Positions 16,955 to 24,978 of a stretch of 39,713 nucleotides of DNA are shown piece by piece. The notes beneath the pieces are model-generated. The model ran no database searches, was not told the DNA's origin, and saw only the letters and a list, made by a program, of their open reading frames with translations. Location: the NCBI GenBank assembly GCA_020446675.1, contig JAGREE010000052.1, positions 1-39,713 on the forward strand, in the 5' to 3' direction. Both the position numbers and the translations under genes were made by a program. Positions within the stretch are counted from its first letter, which is position 1. Each line of letters starts with the position of its first letter. This stretch comes from Alphaproteobacteria bacterium. Its GTDB lineage: Bacteria; Pseudomonadota; Alphaproteobacteria; Sphingomonadales; Emcibacteraceae.

Positions 16955-17622
16955 TATGATGCCTCCTCACCCAGATATCTGTTTAGATGCCGATGCCATA
17001 ATGAAATCAGTGCCGATATCATAAAAGTCAACAGTCCATAGAAAATAACAAGGAATACATAAACTTCAAAAGGACGGAATGTTGTCGACGCAATTACCTT
17101 ACTTACACCAGTTAATTCATTCAGCGTAATGGAGGATAATATAGATGTGGTCAGGATCAAATTAATGAAGACTGACCCCAATGGGCGGACAGATATGGTT
17201 AGCGCAATCGGCAATATTATTTTTGCATATATCTGAAACTTTGAAAATCCGAATGATCTGGCTGCCTCCAAAATCCCTTTTTCAACAGATAAAATCCCGG
17301 CACGAATTGTTTCACCAACATATGCACCGACAGCTATGCTTAAAACCAGACAGCCTGTCCAGAAGGCATCCATATAAACACCAATTTCAGGAAGTCCATA
17401 ATAGCCGAAAAATATCAGAACAATGAATGGAATGTTCCGGAATAAATCAACATAAACCAGAGAAGTATAATTTAAAAACCGATTTGATGATACCCGCATC
17501 AGGGCAATAAGAATGCCGAGAATAAAACTGCCTAATATCGAAAGGATGCTGACCTCTGCCGTAATGATAAAGCCGTCTAAGAATGCCGGTACATATTCGG
17601 TTATAGAGGCCAGATCGAGCAT
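16954..17622 (-). CDS. Amino acid ABC transporter permease, subunit 1
   Basis: This 222-residue HisQ/GlnP-class subunit has the family features LGSFILGILIALMRVSSNR, YVDLFRNIPFIVLIFFGYYGLPE and the EAA-loop GILEAARSFGFSKFQIYAKIILP. It would form half of the transmembrane channel with the following permease. It begins 7 bases after the first TPR gene of the operon, so the exported TPR protein and the transporter are made from the same message. Confidence 0.92.
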   Translation of the reverse strand: MLDLASITEYVPAFLDGFIITAEVSILSILGSFILGILIALMRVSSNRFLNYTSLVYVDLFRNIPFIVLIFFGYYGLPEIGVYMDAFWTGCLVLSIAVGAYVGETIRAGILSVEKGILEAARSFGFSKFQIYAKIILPIALTISVRPLGSVFINLILTTSILSSITLNELTGVSKVIASTTFRPFEVYVFLVIFYGLLTFMISALISLWHRHLNRYLGEEAS

Positions 17623-17629
17623 ACTATGC

Positions 17630-18571
17630 TTATTTCATTGCTGCTAAATCGGCCTCGGCAGCAATATAGCCAAAGGATCCCCAGGATTTGGCGTTCAGCA
17701 TTTTTTCAAACATGTCTTTTGCTTTATCTTTATCGCCATTGTAATAATGCCAGTTGGCAAGTCCGTAGGCTATTGCCGCATCAGCGCTGTCTTCCAGATT
17801 AATGTCTTTGGAAATTTCCTCTTCCGTTAGTTCACCTTTATAGAAAAGGTCCAGTTTATGGTAACTGTCATTTTCAAGGATGTTCATATCCTCATTAATA
17901 TCATCAAGCACATGTTTGGCCTGGTCGTGGTTTTCCCCCATCAGTCGGCGGATCATATAACGCCAGTGGGCAATTGATACTTTATTATCATCATTTTGGG
18001 CTACATTATAGTCCAGATCATAAACCCTTTTGGCATTTTCAAGGTCATGTTTAAGGTAATAGGCCAAGCCAAGATGATAATAAATATTCCCATGAAGTGT
18101 GCTTACAGGTGTATTAAATTTGTTCGGCGTTCCATCGGGTTCCACTGAATTGGGCTTGCCCTTGATAAGCTGAGCCGCTTTTTCAAGATCCGCTATAGCA
18201 CGGTCAAATTCACGAATAGTTATATAGCGGTGACCGCGGTGACGATAAAATCTGGCATCATTTGGGCTGTCCAGTATCCCGTCACTGAAAATCTTAATCG
18301 CTTCGCGGAAATCACCCGCATAAGCCAGCCTGCGTCCGTACCAGATTGCCCTTTCAGGATCCATCGGATAGTCCATATATCTGACACGGGCAGTTTCGAG
18401 ATTTTTAATGACTGTTTCATTTGTTGGTTCAGGCATAGTCAGGGCTTTACCCATTAAGGATACGGCTTCAGCCCCTTCTGGGACATCAGGTAAAATATTA
18501 CTTTGTGCAAAAGCTACATTAATTGAAAATACTGAAGTTAAAAAAAGCAAACTGATTATTTTTTTACACAT
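17630..18571 (-). CDS. Exported TPR-repeat protein, paralog 3 (operon head)
   Basis: The protein of about 313 residues opens with MCKKIISLLFLTSVFSINVAFAQ, a Sec signal. The in-frame ATG at 18583 would only add MGFI in front. It has the same elements as the two paralogs 5 kb downstream: PEGAEAVSLMGKALT, GDFREAIKIFSDGILDSPND, RHRGHRYITIREFDRAI, EPDGTPNKF, YYHLGLAYYLKHDLENA and KSWGSFGYIAAEADL. It is the first gene of a run of ten same-strand genes with gaps of 31 bases or less, so a promoter probably lies in 18572-18672. Nothing in the sequence indicates enzymatic activity. Confidence 0.85.
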   Translation of the reverse strand: MCKKIISLLFLTSVFSINVAFAQSNILPDVPEGAEAVSLMGKALTMPEPTNETVIKNLETARVRYMDYPMDPERAIWYGRRLAYAGDFREAIKIFSDGILDSPNDARFYRHRGHRYITIREFDRAIADLEKAAQLIKGKPNSVEPDGTPNKFNTPVSTLHGNIYYHLGLAYYLKHDLENAKRVYDLDYNVAQNDDNKVSIAHWRYMIRRLMGENHDQAKHVLDDINEDMNILENDSYHKLDLFYKGELTEEEISKDINLEDSADAAIAYGLANWHYYNGDKDKAKDMFEKMLNAKSWGSFGYIAAEADLAAMK

Positions 18572-18672
18572 AATAAAGCCCATATTTATTGGTTAAAATT
18601 TTGTTTATCCCTATTGGTCATTTTATATGAATAAACTACAAATTTTGTCAATAAAACAAAAAAACGGCTATT

Positions 18673-21039
18673 TTATGTATATTTCTTTTTAATCCAGTTT
18701 GTAATGGCTTCCCCATTTTCTGGACTTTTGATGTAGTAACCCTGCGCCTGGTCACAATCCATGGAAAGTAATTTTGAAAGTTGTTCCTCTGTTTCCACGC
18801 CCTCTGCAATCACATTTAAATTAAAGCTGTGTCCCAATCTGATGACCGCTTCCACCAACGAGCGGGAGCTTTCAACTGAGGACATATCTTTGACAAAAGT
18901 CTGATCAATTTTAAGTTTATCAACCGGCAGCTGCCCCAAATACGATAGTGAAGAATACCCTGTTCCGAAATCATCAATAGAAAGCTGAACGCCCATTTCG
19001 GAAAGTTCATTCAATATACTGATTATCTCATCCGTATGGCTCATAATGACCCCTTCGGTAATTTCGATATCCAGATATTCCGGTGCAAGCTTGGCATCTT
19101 CCAGACAGGTTCTTACAAAATGGGTGAAGCCCTTTTCATGAAAATGAAATGGTGAAATATTAACTGACATTTTCATCTTTGGCAGCCCCTGGTCAAGCCA
19201 GGATTTTGCCTGGGCACAAGCTTCGGGCAGGAATTGTTCAGTAAGCGGGATAATTTGTTTTGTGTGTTCAGCCAATGGAATAAATTCGCTAGGCGAAATC
19301 CAGCCTTTATCCGGATGATCCCATCTTAAGAGGGCTTCGACACCAACTATATTATTGCTTTTAATGTCAATTTGCGGCTGATAGTGCAGTAAAAACTGGT
19401 TTTTACTGATACTGTCACGTATGTCAAAAACCATGTTGGTTCGTTCTTTAATTTCCGAATGCATTCCGTGATCATAAATGACAATATTATTTTCTTTTGG
19501 TAGCTTTGCCTTATTTAACGCTATTTTGGCATTCCTGTTTAAATCTTCACTTTCTTTTCCATGTTCAGGATAAATTGTAATCCCGACAGAAGCGCTCATC
19601 GTAATTGAATTTCCTGCAATTTCTATTGGTTCAGCAATGACTTTTAATAATTTTTCCGCCAGTTCCATGACCTGTTCTATATTTTTTTCATGGCTCGTTA
19701 CTATATGAAATTCGTCGTAGGCGACATGGGCAAGATGTACATCTTGCGGGAGAAATTTTCTGCAGCGGTTGGCCACTTCAGTCACGATTATATCACTGGC
19801 ACTGATCCCCAAAAACTCATAAATCTCGCTTAAGGAATTCAATCCAAAATGAATAAGAGCCATAAAATGCTCCCCTTCATTTTCTTTATCTTCTCGTTCA
19901 TACTCAGCAATCCGTCTTCTGAGTTCTTTTTTTAGAAGAACCTGATTGGGAAGTCCTGTCAGGGTATCATGCTGTAATACATGAATGATATCGTCAGCCC
20001 GGGCTCTTTCAAGTGACGTAACATCAGTATAATTGAGGATCATCTGGTCATTATTTATCTTCATGAGCTTACTATATAAATTGCGCCCATCCGCCAGAAC
20101 CAGCTTGACCATTTCATTTTCGCCGGATTCAGAGAATAATTCCTTAACATGAAAATCCGCAGCATAATTGATATCAATATTATTTTGCCAGGATTGCTTG
20201 ATAACTTTACGGATAATTTCCGTAAGACTCATGCCACGCTTGATCAATCCTTTTGGAATATTGAAAATATTTTCAAATGACTTATTCCATGAAATAACCT
20301 TCTGGTTTTTGTCAAACATTGCCGCACCGGCACCCAGATTATCAAGAAGCACCTGAAAGCCTTCATATGATTTCTGGTTCTGCTTGGCTATCTGTACGAC
20401 TTCATCCATCAGCGAAGTATTTCGACGTTCCAGATAAAGAGCATTAACAATCATTTTATGTAATGTATGACCGACAAATGCCGCAGCTGCACAAAAAACC
20501 AATGCTCCGACACTCATAAAAACACCAAAAGTTTCAGAGGGTGAATTCATAGCAAATAGTGAAACAAAACTGGCAACCGGCACCAAAAATGACCAAATAA
20601 CCAAGGGATGCGCTGCACTGCTGATAGAAGAAATTGACACCAGACCTATCAGCAATGTCATAATTGACAGTGTCATCATTTCGTCTTCCATGAAATCCGA
20701 TGGAATAAAAATCATTAACCCCCATGTTACTCCGATCAAAAACATTATAATGCTATAGGAATATAACCATTTTCTGGGTTTTAGATTTAATGCTGATTTT
20801 AGGGAGCGGAAATAAAAAAGCAGCCGCCCAAAATAAAGAACTAAAATTGCAGCGAGCCAGTAATATTGGAGATTAGATGTAAAATTATTAATAAATAACC
20901 AGAAATAGCAAGTTATGACGATCAAACATCCGGCAGTATTGGGAATAATGTGGGAAAATAAAATTCTTAGTTGGTCACTAAGAACCCGTCCGCTCTCAGT
21001 GCGGTTCTCAATATTGTTATTATATTGATTAACTTGCAA
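18673..21039 (-). CDS. Membrane PAS-GGDEF-EAL protein, probable c-di-GMP phosphodiesterase
   Basis: The 788-residue protein has about six hydrophobic segments (30-200), a coiled-coil linker, a PAS-like domain (about 225-345), a GGDEF-type domain (about 350-525) and an EAL domain (about 535-785). The cyclase signature is degenerate: the GGDEF position reads AYDEF (440-444), so diguanylate cyclase activity is unlikely. The EAL domain looks active, with EALLRW at 568-573, SVNISP (Asn627), EITE (Glu659), DDFGTGYSS from Asp689, Lys710, AEGVE (Glu746) and QAQGY. It should hydrolyse c-di-GMP under control of a membrane or PAS signal. It stands alone, divergent from a small gene, with a striking inverted repeat upstream. 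Confidence 0.92.
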   Translation of the reverse strand: MQVNQYNNNIENRTESGRVLSDQLRILFSHIIPNTAGCLIVITCYFWLFINNFTSNLQYYWLAAILVLYFGRLLFYFRSLKSALNLKPRKWLYSYSIIMFLIGVTWGLMIFIPSDFMEDEMMTLSIMTLLIGLVSISSISSAAHPLVIWSFLVPVASFVSLFAMNSPSETFGVFMSVGALVFCAAAAFVGHTLHKMIVNALYLERRNTSLMDEVVQIAKQNQKSYEGFQVLLDNLGAGAAMFDKNQKVISWNKSFENIFNIPKGLIKRGMSLTEIIRKVIKQSWQNNIDINYAADFHVKELFSESGENEMVKLVLADGRNLYSKLMKINNDQMILNYTDVTSLERARADDIIHVLQHDTLTGLPNQVLLKKELRRRIAEYEREDKENEGEHFMALIHFGLNSLSEIYEFLGISASDIIVTEVANRCRKFLPQDVHLAHVAYDEFHIVTSHEKNIEQVMELAEKLLKVIAEPIEIAGNSITMSASVGITIYPEHGKESEDLNRNAKIALNKAKLPKENNIVIYDHGMHSEIKERTNMVFDIRDSISKNQFLLHYQPQIDIKSNNIVGVEALLRWDHPDKGWISPSEFIPLAEHTKQIIPLTEQFLPEACAQAKSWLDQGLPKMKMSVNISPFHFHEKGFTHFVRTCLEDAKLAPEYLDIEITEGVIMSHTDEIISILNELSEMGVQLSIDDFGTGYSSLSYLGQLPVDKLKIDQTFVKDMSSVESSRSLVEAVIRLGHSFNLNVIAEGVETEEQLSKLLSMDCDQAQGYYIKSPENGEAITNWIKKKYT

Positions 21040-21135
21040 TTTCGTCTCTTCTCCAAAACCAAGAGATTTTCCAAAGGCTCAGACCTAAAGTTTATTATAG
21101 CATACAAAAAATACTTATTTTACAGTATGTTGAGA

Positions 21136-21180
21136 ATTTTCATCTAAAGCAATTATGCATATTTTGCTTTAGATGAAAAT
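21136..21180. repeat. 17-bp perfect inverted repeat in a divergent intergenic region
   Basis: The arms ATTTTCATCTAAAGCAA (21136-21152) and TTGCTTTAGATGAAAAT (21164-21180) are perfect reverse complements around an 11-base centre that itself contains ATGCAT. It lies between the EAL-protein gene (leftward, start 21039) and a small rightward gene (21225). It has no G+C-rich stem or T-run, so an operator or cruciform is more likely than a terminator. Confidence 0.7.
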
Positions 21181-21224
21181 AGAATTAAATTATTAATATA
21201 TAATTACATTTTTAAACTGGATAA

Positions 21225-21491
21225 ATGATGCTCAAATCTGACCAACTGACCATTAATAATATACGAAAAGAACTTGATGCCATCAGCAGGGAAATGATCA
21301 GATTGATTAATAAATATGAGCTAAGCGCAACATCACAGCTTGATGTCGTTGATATGGCCCGTCAAAAAATAACAGATAAAGAAGATTACATTCGCTTTCT
21401 TGAACTTTCCCTTGAAGGACGTATTTACGGTGAGGTTGCTGCCGCAATAGAAAATATGGAAAATGAAAGGGGTGCTGACAGAACTCACTAA
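21225..21491 (+). CDS. Small hypothetical protein with helical content
   Basis: The 88-residue ORF is acidic and mostly helical (IRKELDAISREMIRLINKY, then KEDYIRFLELSLEGRIYGEVAAAIENM). It has no signal peptide or membrane segment and I do not recognise a family. Two adjacent ATG codons (21225 and 21228) are possible starts, and the ribosome-binding site is weak. The amino-acid composition is natural for a real protein, and it sits 13 bases before the convergent end of the SRPBCC gene. The final residues (NERGADRTH) look less conserved in character. Confidence 0.55.
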   Translation: MMLKSDQLTINNIRKELDAISREMIRLINKYELSATSQLDVVDMARQKITDKEDYIRFLELSLEGRIYGEVAAAIENMENERGADRTH

Positions 21492-21504
21492 ACTTCCGAA
21501 TTGA

Positions 21505-21957
21505 TTATAATATTGCATCCAGTCCGTCGAATATCATCGTCCAACCATTAATAGCACTTTCTTCATATTCTGCGTAAACATCATCCATTTCATGGGTTAG
21601 AATTATTGAGCAACCTTGCTCAGTTGCTTTAAACTCAATGACAACATTGGATTCCAATTCGTCCTCATCACCAGTTTCATAATAATAGCTGAAAATTATC
21701 TTCTTTGGTTTATCAATTAAATGATATCTTCCGACATGTCTGGCATATTCTTCACCACGTTGTTCGCCGATTATGAAACGGCCGCCTTCTCTGGGATCGA
21801 CGTCAACCTCTTTCATAATTCCATCTGGTGTAGCAAAAAGCCAGTTTCCAACATTTTTTCCATCAAGCCAGGCATCAAAAACGGTTTCAACAGATGCATC
21901 AAAGTCACGTTCAACTTTTACAAAAAACGGATTTTCAATTTTTCTTATATCAGTCAT
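21505..21957 (-). CDS. SRPBCC (AHSA1/START-like) domain protein
   Basis: The 150-residue protein is a typical AHSA1-family START-like fold: VERDFDASVETVFDAWLDG, then VDPREGGRFIIGEQRG, the IIFSYYYETGDEDE strand, and a C-terminal helix (ESAINGWTMIFDGL). Such proteins bind small hydrophobic ligands in the cytoplasm. It overlaps the ArsR gene by 8 bases, an arrangement found widely for ArsR-SRPBCC pairs. The ligand is unknown. Confidence 0.88.
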   Translation of the reverse strand: MTDIRKIENPFFVKVERDFDASVETVFDAWLDGKNVGNWLFATPDGIMKEVDVDPREGGRFIIGEQRGEEYARHVGRYHLIDKPKKIIFSYYYETGDEDELESNVVIEFKATEQGCSIILTHEMDDVYAEYEESAINGWTMIFDGLDAIL

Positions 21958-22285
21958 TATTCTTCCCTCCTGATTTTTTTATATAATCATCAAGCTGTGA
22001 AAGCTGTATTTCCCAAAAAGCCGTATATTTTTTCACCCATGCCGAAGCATCCCGAAGAGGTGCCCCTTCAAATCGACACCGTCGCCACTGCGCTTCTTTC
22101 GTACGGGAAATAAGCCCTGCTTTTTCCAGCACTTTTAAATGTTTTGAAACCGCTGCCAAACTCATTTCGTAGGATTCGGCAAGCTCACTAACTGTTGCCT
22201 GACCACTTGCCAGCCTTTCAAGCATTCCCCGACGGGTTGGATCAGCAAGTGCCGCAAATGTCATACTCAAATGATCACTGTTCAT
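21950..22285 (-). CDS. ArsR-family winged-helix transcriptional regulator
   Basis: The 111-residue repressor-type protein has the winged-helix core ALADPTRRGMLERLASG, TVSELAESYEMSLAAVSKHLKVLEKAGLI (recognition helix) and the wing TKEAQWRRCRFEGAPL. The metal-binding cysteines of classical ArsR/SmtB are absent, as in the subfamily that partners SRPBCC proteins. It should control its own two-gene unit by binding the dyad immediately upstream of its start. Confidence 0.92.
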   Translation of the reverse strand: MNSDHLSMTFAALADPTRRGMLERLASGQATVSELAESYEMSLAAVSKHLKVLEKAGLISRTKEAQWRRCRFEGAPLRDASAWVKKYTAFWEIQLSQLDDYIKKSGGKNND

Positions 22286-22289
22286 CTTT

Positions 22290-22324
22290 ATTTAACCATA
22301 TAGTTAATAACTAATTGGTTAAAT
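22290..22324. promoter_or_regulatory. Nested dyad, likely operator of the ArsR/SRPBCC unit
   Basis: A 35-bp two-layer palindrome has outer arms ATTTAACCA (22290-22298) and TGGTTAAAT (22316-22324), and inner arms AGTTA (22302-22306) and TAACT (22308-22312) around a single central A. It ends 5 bases upstream of the arsR start, where a bound repressor would block transcription or translation initiation. A second dyad, CATAGT-CA-ACTATG, lies at 22340-22353. Confidence 0.7.
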
Positions 22325-22364
22325 AAACTATACATCTCCCATAGTCAACTATGTCTGATTTTTT

Positions 22365-23330
22365 TTAGAGAATATCTTTTAAAGTTTTTCTGGAAATATT
22401 ACCGCCGCAGGCAATAATGGCTACTTTTTTACCATCCCATTTGGCTTTCTGGCGAAGGTATCCAGCAACTGCGACCCCCACTGCCCCTTCCCCTATAGTA
22501 TTTGTGTCATCAATAAAAATTCGCAACCCTTCCTTAAGCTCTTCTTCACTGACATCAACATAGTCATCTACATAATCGCGGCAGTAATCAAATGTGATGC
22601 TGCCGGTTTCCACGCCCCCGGCTGTTCCATCCGACAAAGTGGGAAGAGAAGGTAGGTCAAGAACCTCCCCTGCGGGGATACTGTCCATCATAACTTTTGA
22701 ATTGGTAGGTGAGCAGGCAATAACCTTTGTTTTCGGCGACAAATTCGCCATTGCAATGGAAACGCCGGACATAAGCCCCCCTCCTCCTAATGCAACATAG
22801 ACAGCATCCAGATCCTGAATTTCCGAGAATAGCTCAAAACCGATTGTGCCCTGTCCGCCGACAATATGAATATCATTATAGGGGGAGACAAAGGGAATTT
22901 TTCTCTCTTTCGCAAATTTACGGGCGGCTATCTCACCGTTTATGGGGTCTCCTTCCGTTTTTATAACCTCTAGCCCGTATGAAATCATTCCTTTATATTT
23001 TGCATCGGATACATCACTCGGGGCAAATACCGTTCCTTTGCAGCCTGTCAATTTACACATATAGCCAACAGCTACACCGTGATTTCCCGTTGAAGCGGTT
23101 ACCACACCTTTTTCTCGCTCTGCTTCAGTCATGGATAGAATTTTATTGGCAGCTCCCCTCAGTTTAAATGAACCGGTGGGATTAAGATTTTCCATTTTAT
23201 AAAATATACCAGTGTCATCGCCACTAAAATATTTGCTCTTAATAAGCGGCGTAGGATTGACCACATTTCTAATCCGCGCTGATGCCCTTGCAATTTCTAT
23301 AAACTGATCTGTGCCTGTCTGTTTTTTCAT
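22365..23330 (-). CDS. Threonine/serine dehydratase-like PLP enzyme (fold type II)
   Basis: The 321-residue cytoplasmic enzyme is of the short threonine ammonia-lyase/serine racemase group. It has PTGSFKLRGA with PLP lysine Lys56, STGNHGVAVGY, the phosphate-binding GGGGL loop (182-186) and the closing ACGGN. It lacks the C-terminal ACT-like regulatory domain of biosynthetic IlvA, so it is probably catabolic. Candidate activities are threonine or serine deamination, serine racemisation or hydroxyaspartate ammonia-lyase. GAGG precedes the ATG. It is divergent from the sulfatase gene and not co-transcribed with the regulator. Confidence 0.85.
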   Translation of the reverse strand: MKKQTGTDQFIEIARASARIRNVVNPTPLIKSKYFSGDDTGIFYKMENLNPTGSFKLRGAANKILSMTEAEREKGVVTASTGNHGVAVGYMCKLTGCKGTVFAPSDVSDAKYKGMISYGLEVIKTEGDPINGEIAARKFAKERKIPFVSPYNDIHIVGGQGTIGFELFSEIQDLDAVYVALGGGGLMSGVSIAMANLSPKTKVIACSPTNSKVMMDSIPAGEVLDLPSLPTLSDGTAGGVETGSITFDYCRDYVDDYVDVSEEELKEGLRIFIDDTNTIGEGAVGVAVAGYLRQKAKWDGKKVAIIACGGNISRKTLKDIL

Positions 23331-23450
23331 TTCAACCTCGAATTTTTTTATATCCCAAAGCTCGCACGCTCAAATGGCAATTGCAAGATGATAAATTCTT
23401 GCGTCAAATGATCAATACTGTTTTAATCATTGATATAAGGGGAGAGGGAA

Positions 23451-24977
23451 ATGTATAAGAAATTAATTTGGATAATGCTTGCCTTGTTTGTTGCAGCATC
23501 TTCATGGGCACAAGCCCAGTCACAAAAACCAAATGTTATTATCATCAATGCCGATGATATCGGATATGGTGATCTGAGCGCTTATGGTGCAACAAAGGTT
23601 CATACACCAAATATTGATCAACTGGCAAAGGAAGGGATCAGCTTTACCGATGCTCATTCCGCTTCAGCGGTCTGTTCCCCATCGCGTTATGGACTGCTGA
23701 CCGGTCAGTATCCATCCCGTAAAGATTATCTATGGGGCCCCTTAATGTTAAAAGCCCCCCTTGCCATAGATAGGGATCAGATGACCATTGCCCGCCTGAT
23801 GAAAGAAGCCGGGTATAAAACGGCGATAATAGGCAAATGGCATTTGGGATTTGGCGAACGGGGAAAAGTAATTGACTGGAACAAGCCGCTAGTTCCCGGA
23901 CCTCTTGAACTGGGTTTTGAATATTATTTCGGTGTTCCTGTCCTGAACAGCCACCCACCATTTGTTTATGTGGAAAATCATCATGTGGTCGGACTGGTTC
24001 CGGATGATCCGCTTATTTATGATAAACCCTCTATTTCAAGAGAATTTGATGAAAAATTTGACCTTGACCTGATCGGTGGCGGGGAAGCTGCCCATGAACT
24101 TTATCAAGATCGGATGGTCGGCACCACTCTTAAAAATCATGCCATCAAATGGATTAAGGAAAATAAGGATAAACCTTTCTTCTTATATCTTGCGACAACC
24201 AATATTCATCATCCGTTTACCCCAGCGCCCCAATTTATTGCCAGCAGTAAAGCAGGACCATATGGCGATTCCATCCAGGAGCTGGACTGGATCGTCGGCG
24301 AAGTCACCAAAACGCTTGATGAGGAAGGACTGAGCAATGATACCCTGCTTATATTTACATCCGACAATGGTGGCATGTTTAATCGTGGCGGGCAAACTGC
24401 CTGGGAAGCAGGCCATCATTTAAATGGTGAATTGCTAGGAATGAAGTTCGGTGCCTGGGAAGGCGGGCATCGTGTGCCCTTCATTGTCCGCTGGCCCGGC
24501 AAAGCCCCCGCAGGCAAAAAATCGGCCGAGCTGCTTTCTAATGTGGATATGCTGGCAACGCTAGCCGATCTGGTTGGTTATAAGCTTAAAAAAGGCGAAG
24601 GGCCAGACAGTGTCGATATGATGAAAGCATTTAAAGGAATTGAAGGAAAACCAATCCGTGATCAACTGGTTATCAGCCCATTCCAGAAAAGCCATCTGGC
24701 CATACGATCAGGCAAATGGGTTTATATCGGTGCTCAGGGTGAAGGTGGTTTTGGTGGCACAAGACTTGGACAGCATATGTTTGCAGGTGCAGCCGCAACC
24801 GGATTTACGGGTCAGAAAAACAGCGATATTGTTGATGGAAAAATAAAAACGGATGCTCCTCCCGCGCAACTATATGATCTGGAGGCGGACCCGCAACAGA
24901 CAACAAATCTTTATAACCAATATCCGGAGGTTGTCGTCAGGCTAAAGGCTATGCTTGAGAAAACAATGTCGGAATAA
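23451..24977 (+). CDS. Exported formylglycine-dependent sulfatase (arylsulfatase family)
   Basis: The 508-residue protein has a Sec signal (ending SWAQAQ) and the alkaline-phosphatase-superfamily sulfatase fold. Metal ligands are expected from Asp35-Asp36 (NADDIGYGDL) and Asp305-Asn306 (TSDNGG). Cys75 in CSPSR is the CxPxR site converted to formylglycine, and GKWHLG (Lys129, His131) and NIHHPF are conserved active-site segments. The C-terminal part has the usual LYDLEADPQQTTNL motif. A formylglycine-generating enzyme must be supplied from elsewhere, as none is in the window. It should remove sulfate from organic sulfate esters in the periplasm. AGGGGAGAGG lies just before the ATG. Confidence 0.93.
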   Translation: MYKKLIWIMLALFVAASSWAQAQSQKPNVIIINADDIGYGDLSAYGATKVHTPNIDQLAKEGISFTDAHSASAVCSPSRYGLLTGQYPSRKDYLWGPLMLKAPLAIDRDQMTIARLMKEAGYKTAIIGKWHLGFGERGKVIDWNKPLVPGPLELGFEYYFGVPVLNSHPPFVYVENHHVVGLVPDDPLIYDKPSISREFDEKFDLDLIGGGEAAHELYQDRMVGTTLKNHAIKWIKENKDKPFFLYLATTNIHHPFTPAPQFIASSKAGPYGDSIQELDWIVGEVTKTLDEEGLSNDTLLIFTSDNGGMFNRGGQTAWEAGHHLNGELLGMKFGAWEGGHRVPFIVRWPGKAPAGKKSAELLSNVDMLATLADLVGYKLKKGEGPDSVDMMKAFKGIEGKPIRDQLVISPFQKSHLAIRSGKWVYIGAQGEGGFGGTRLGQHMFAGAAATGFTGQKNSDIVDGKIKTDAPPAQLYDLEADPQQTTNLYNQYPEVVVRLKAMLEKTMSE

Positions 24978-24978
24978 T

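Noticed and set aside
18673..21039. Active diguanylate cyclase
   Set aside because: The GGDEF position reads AYDEF, so the essential glycines are missing.
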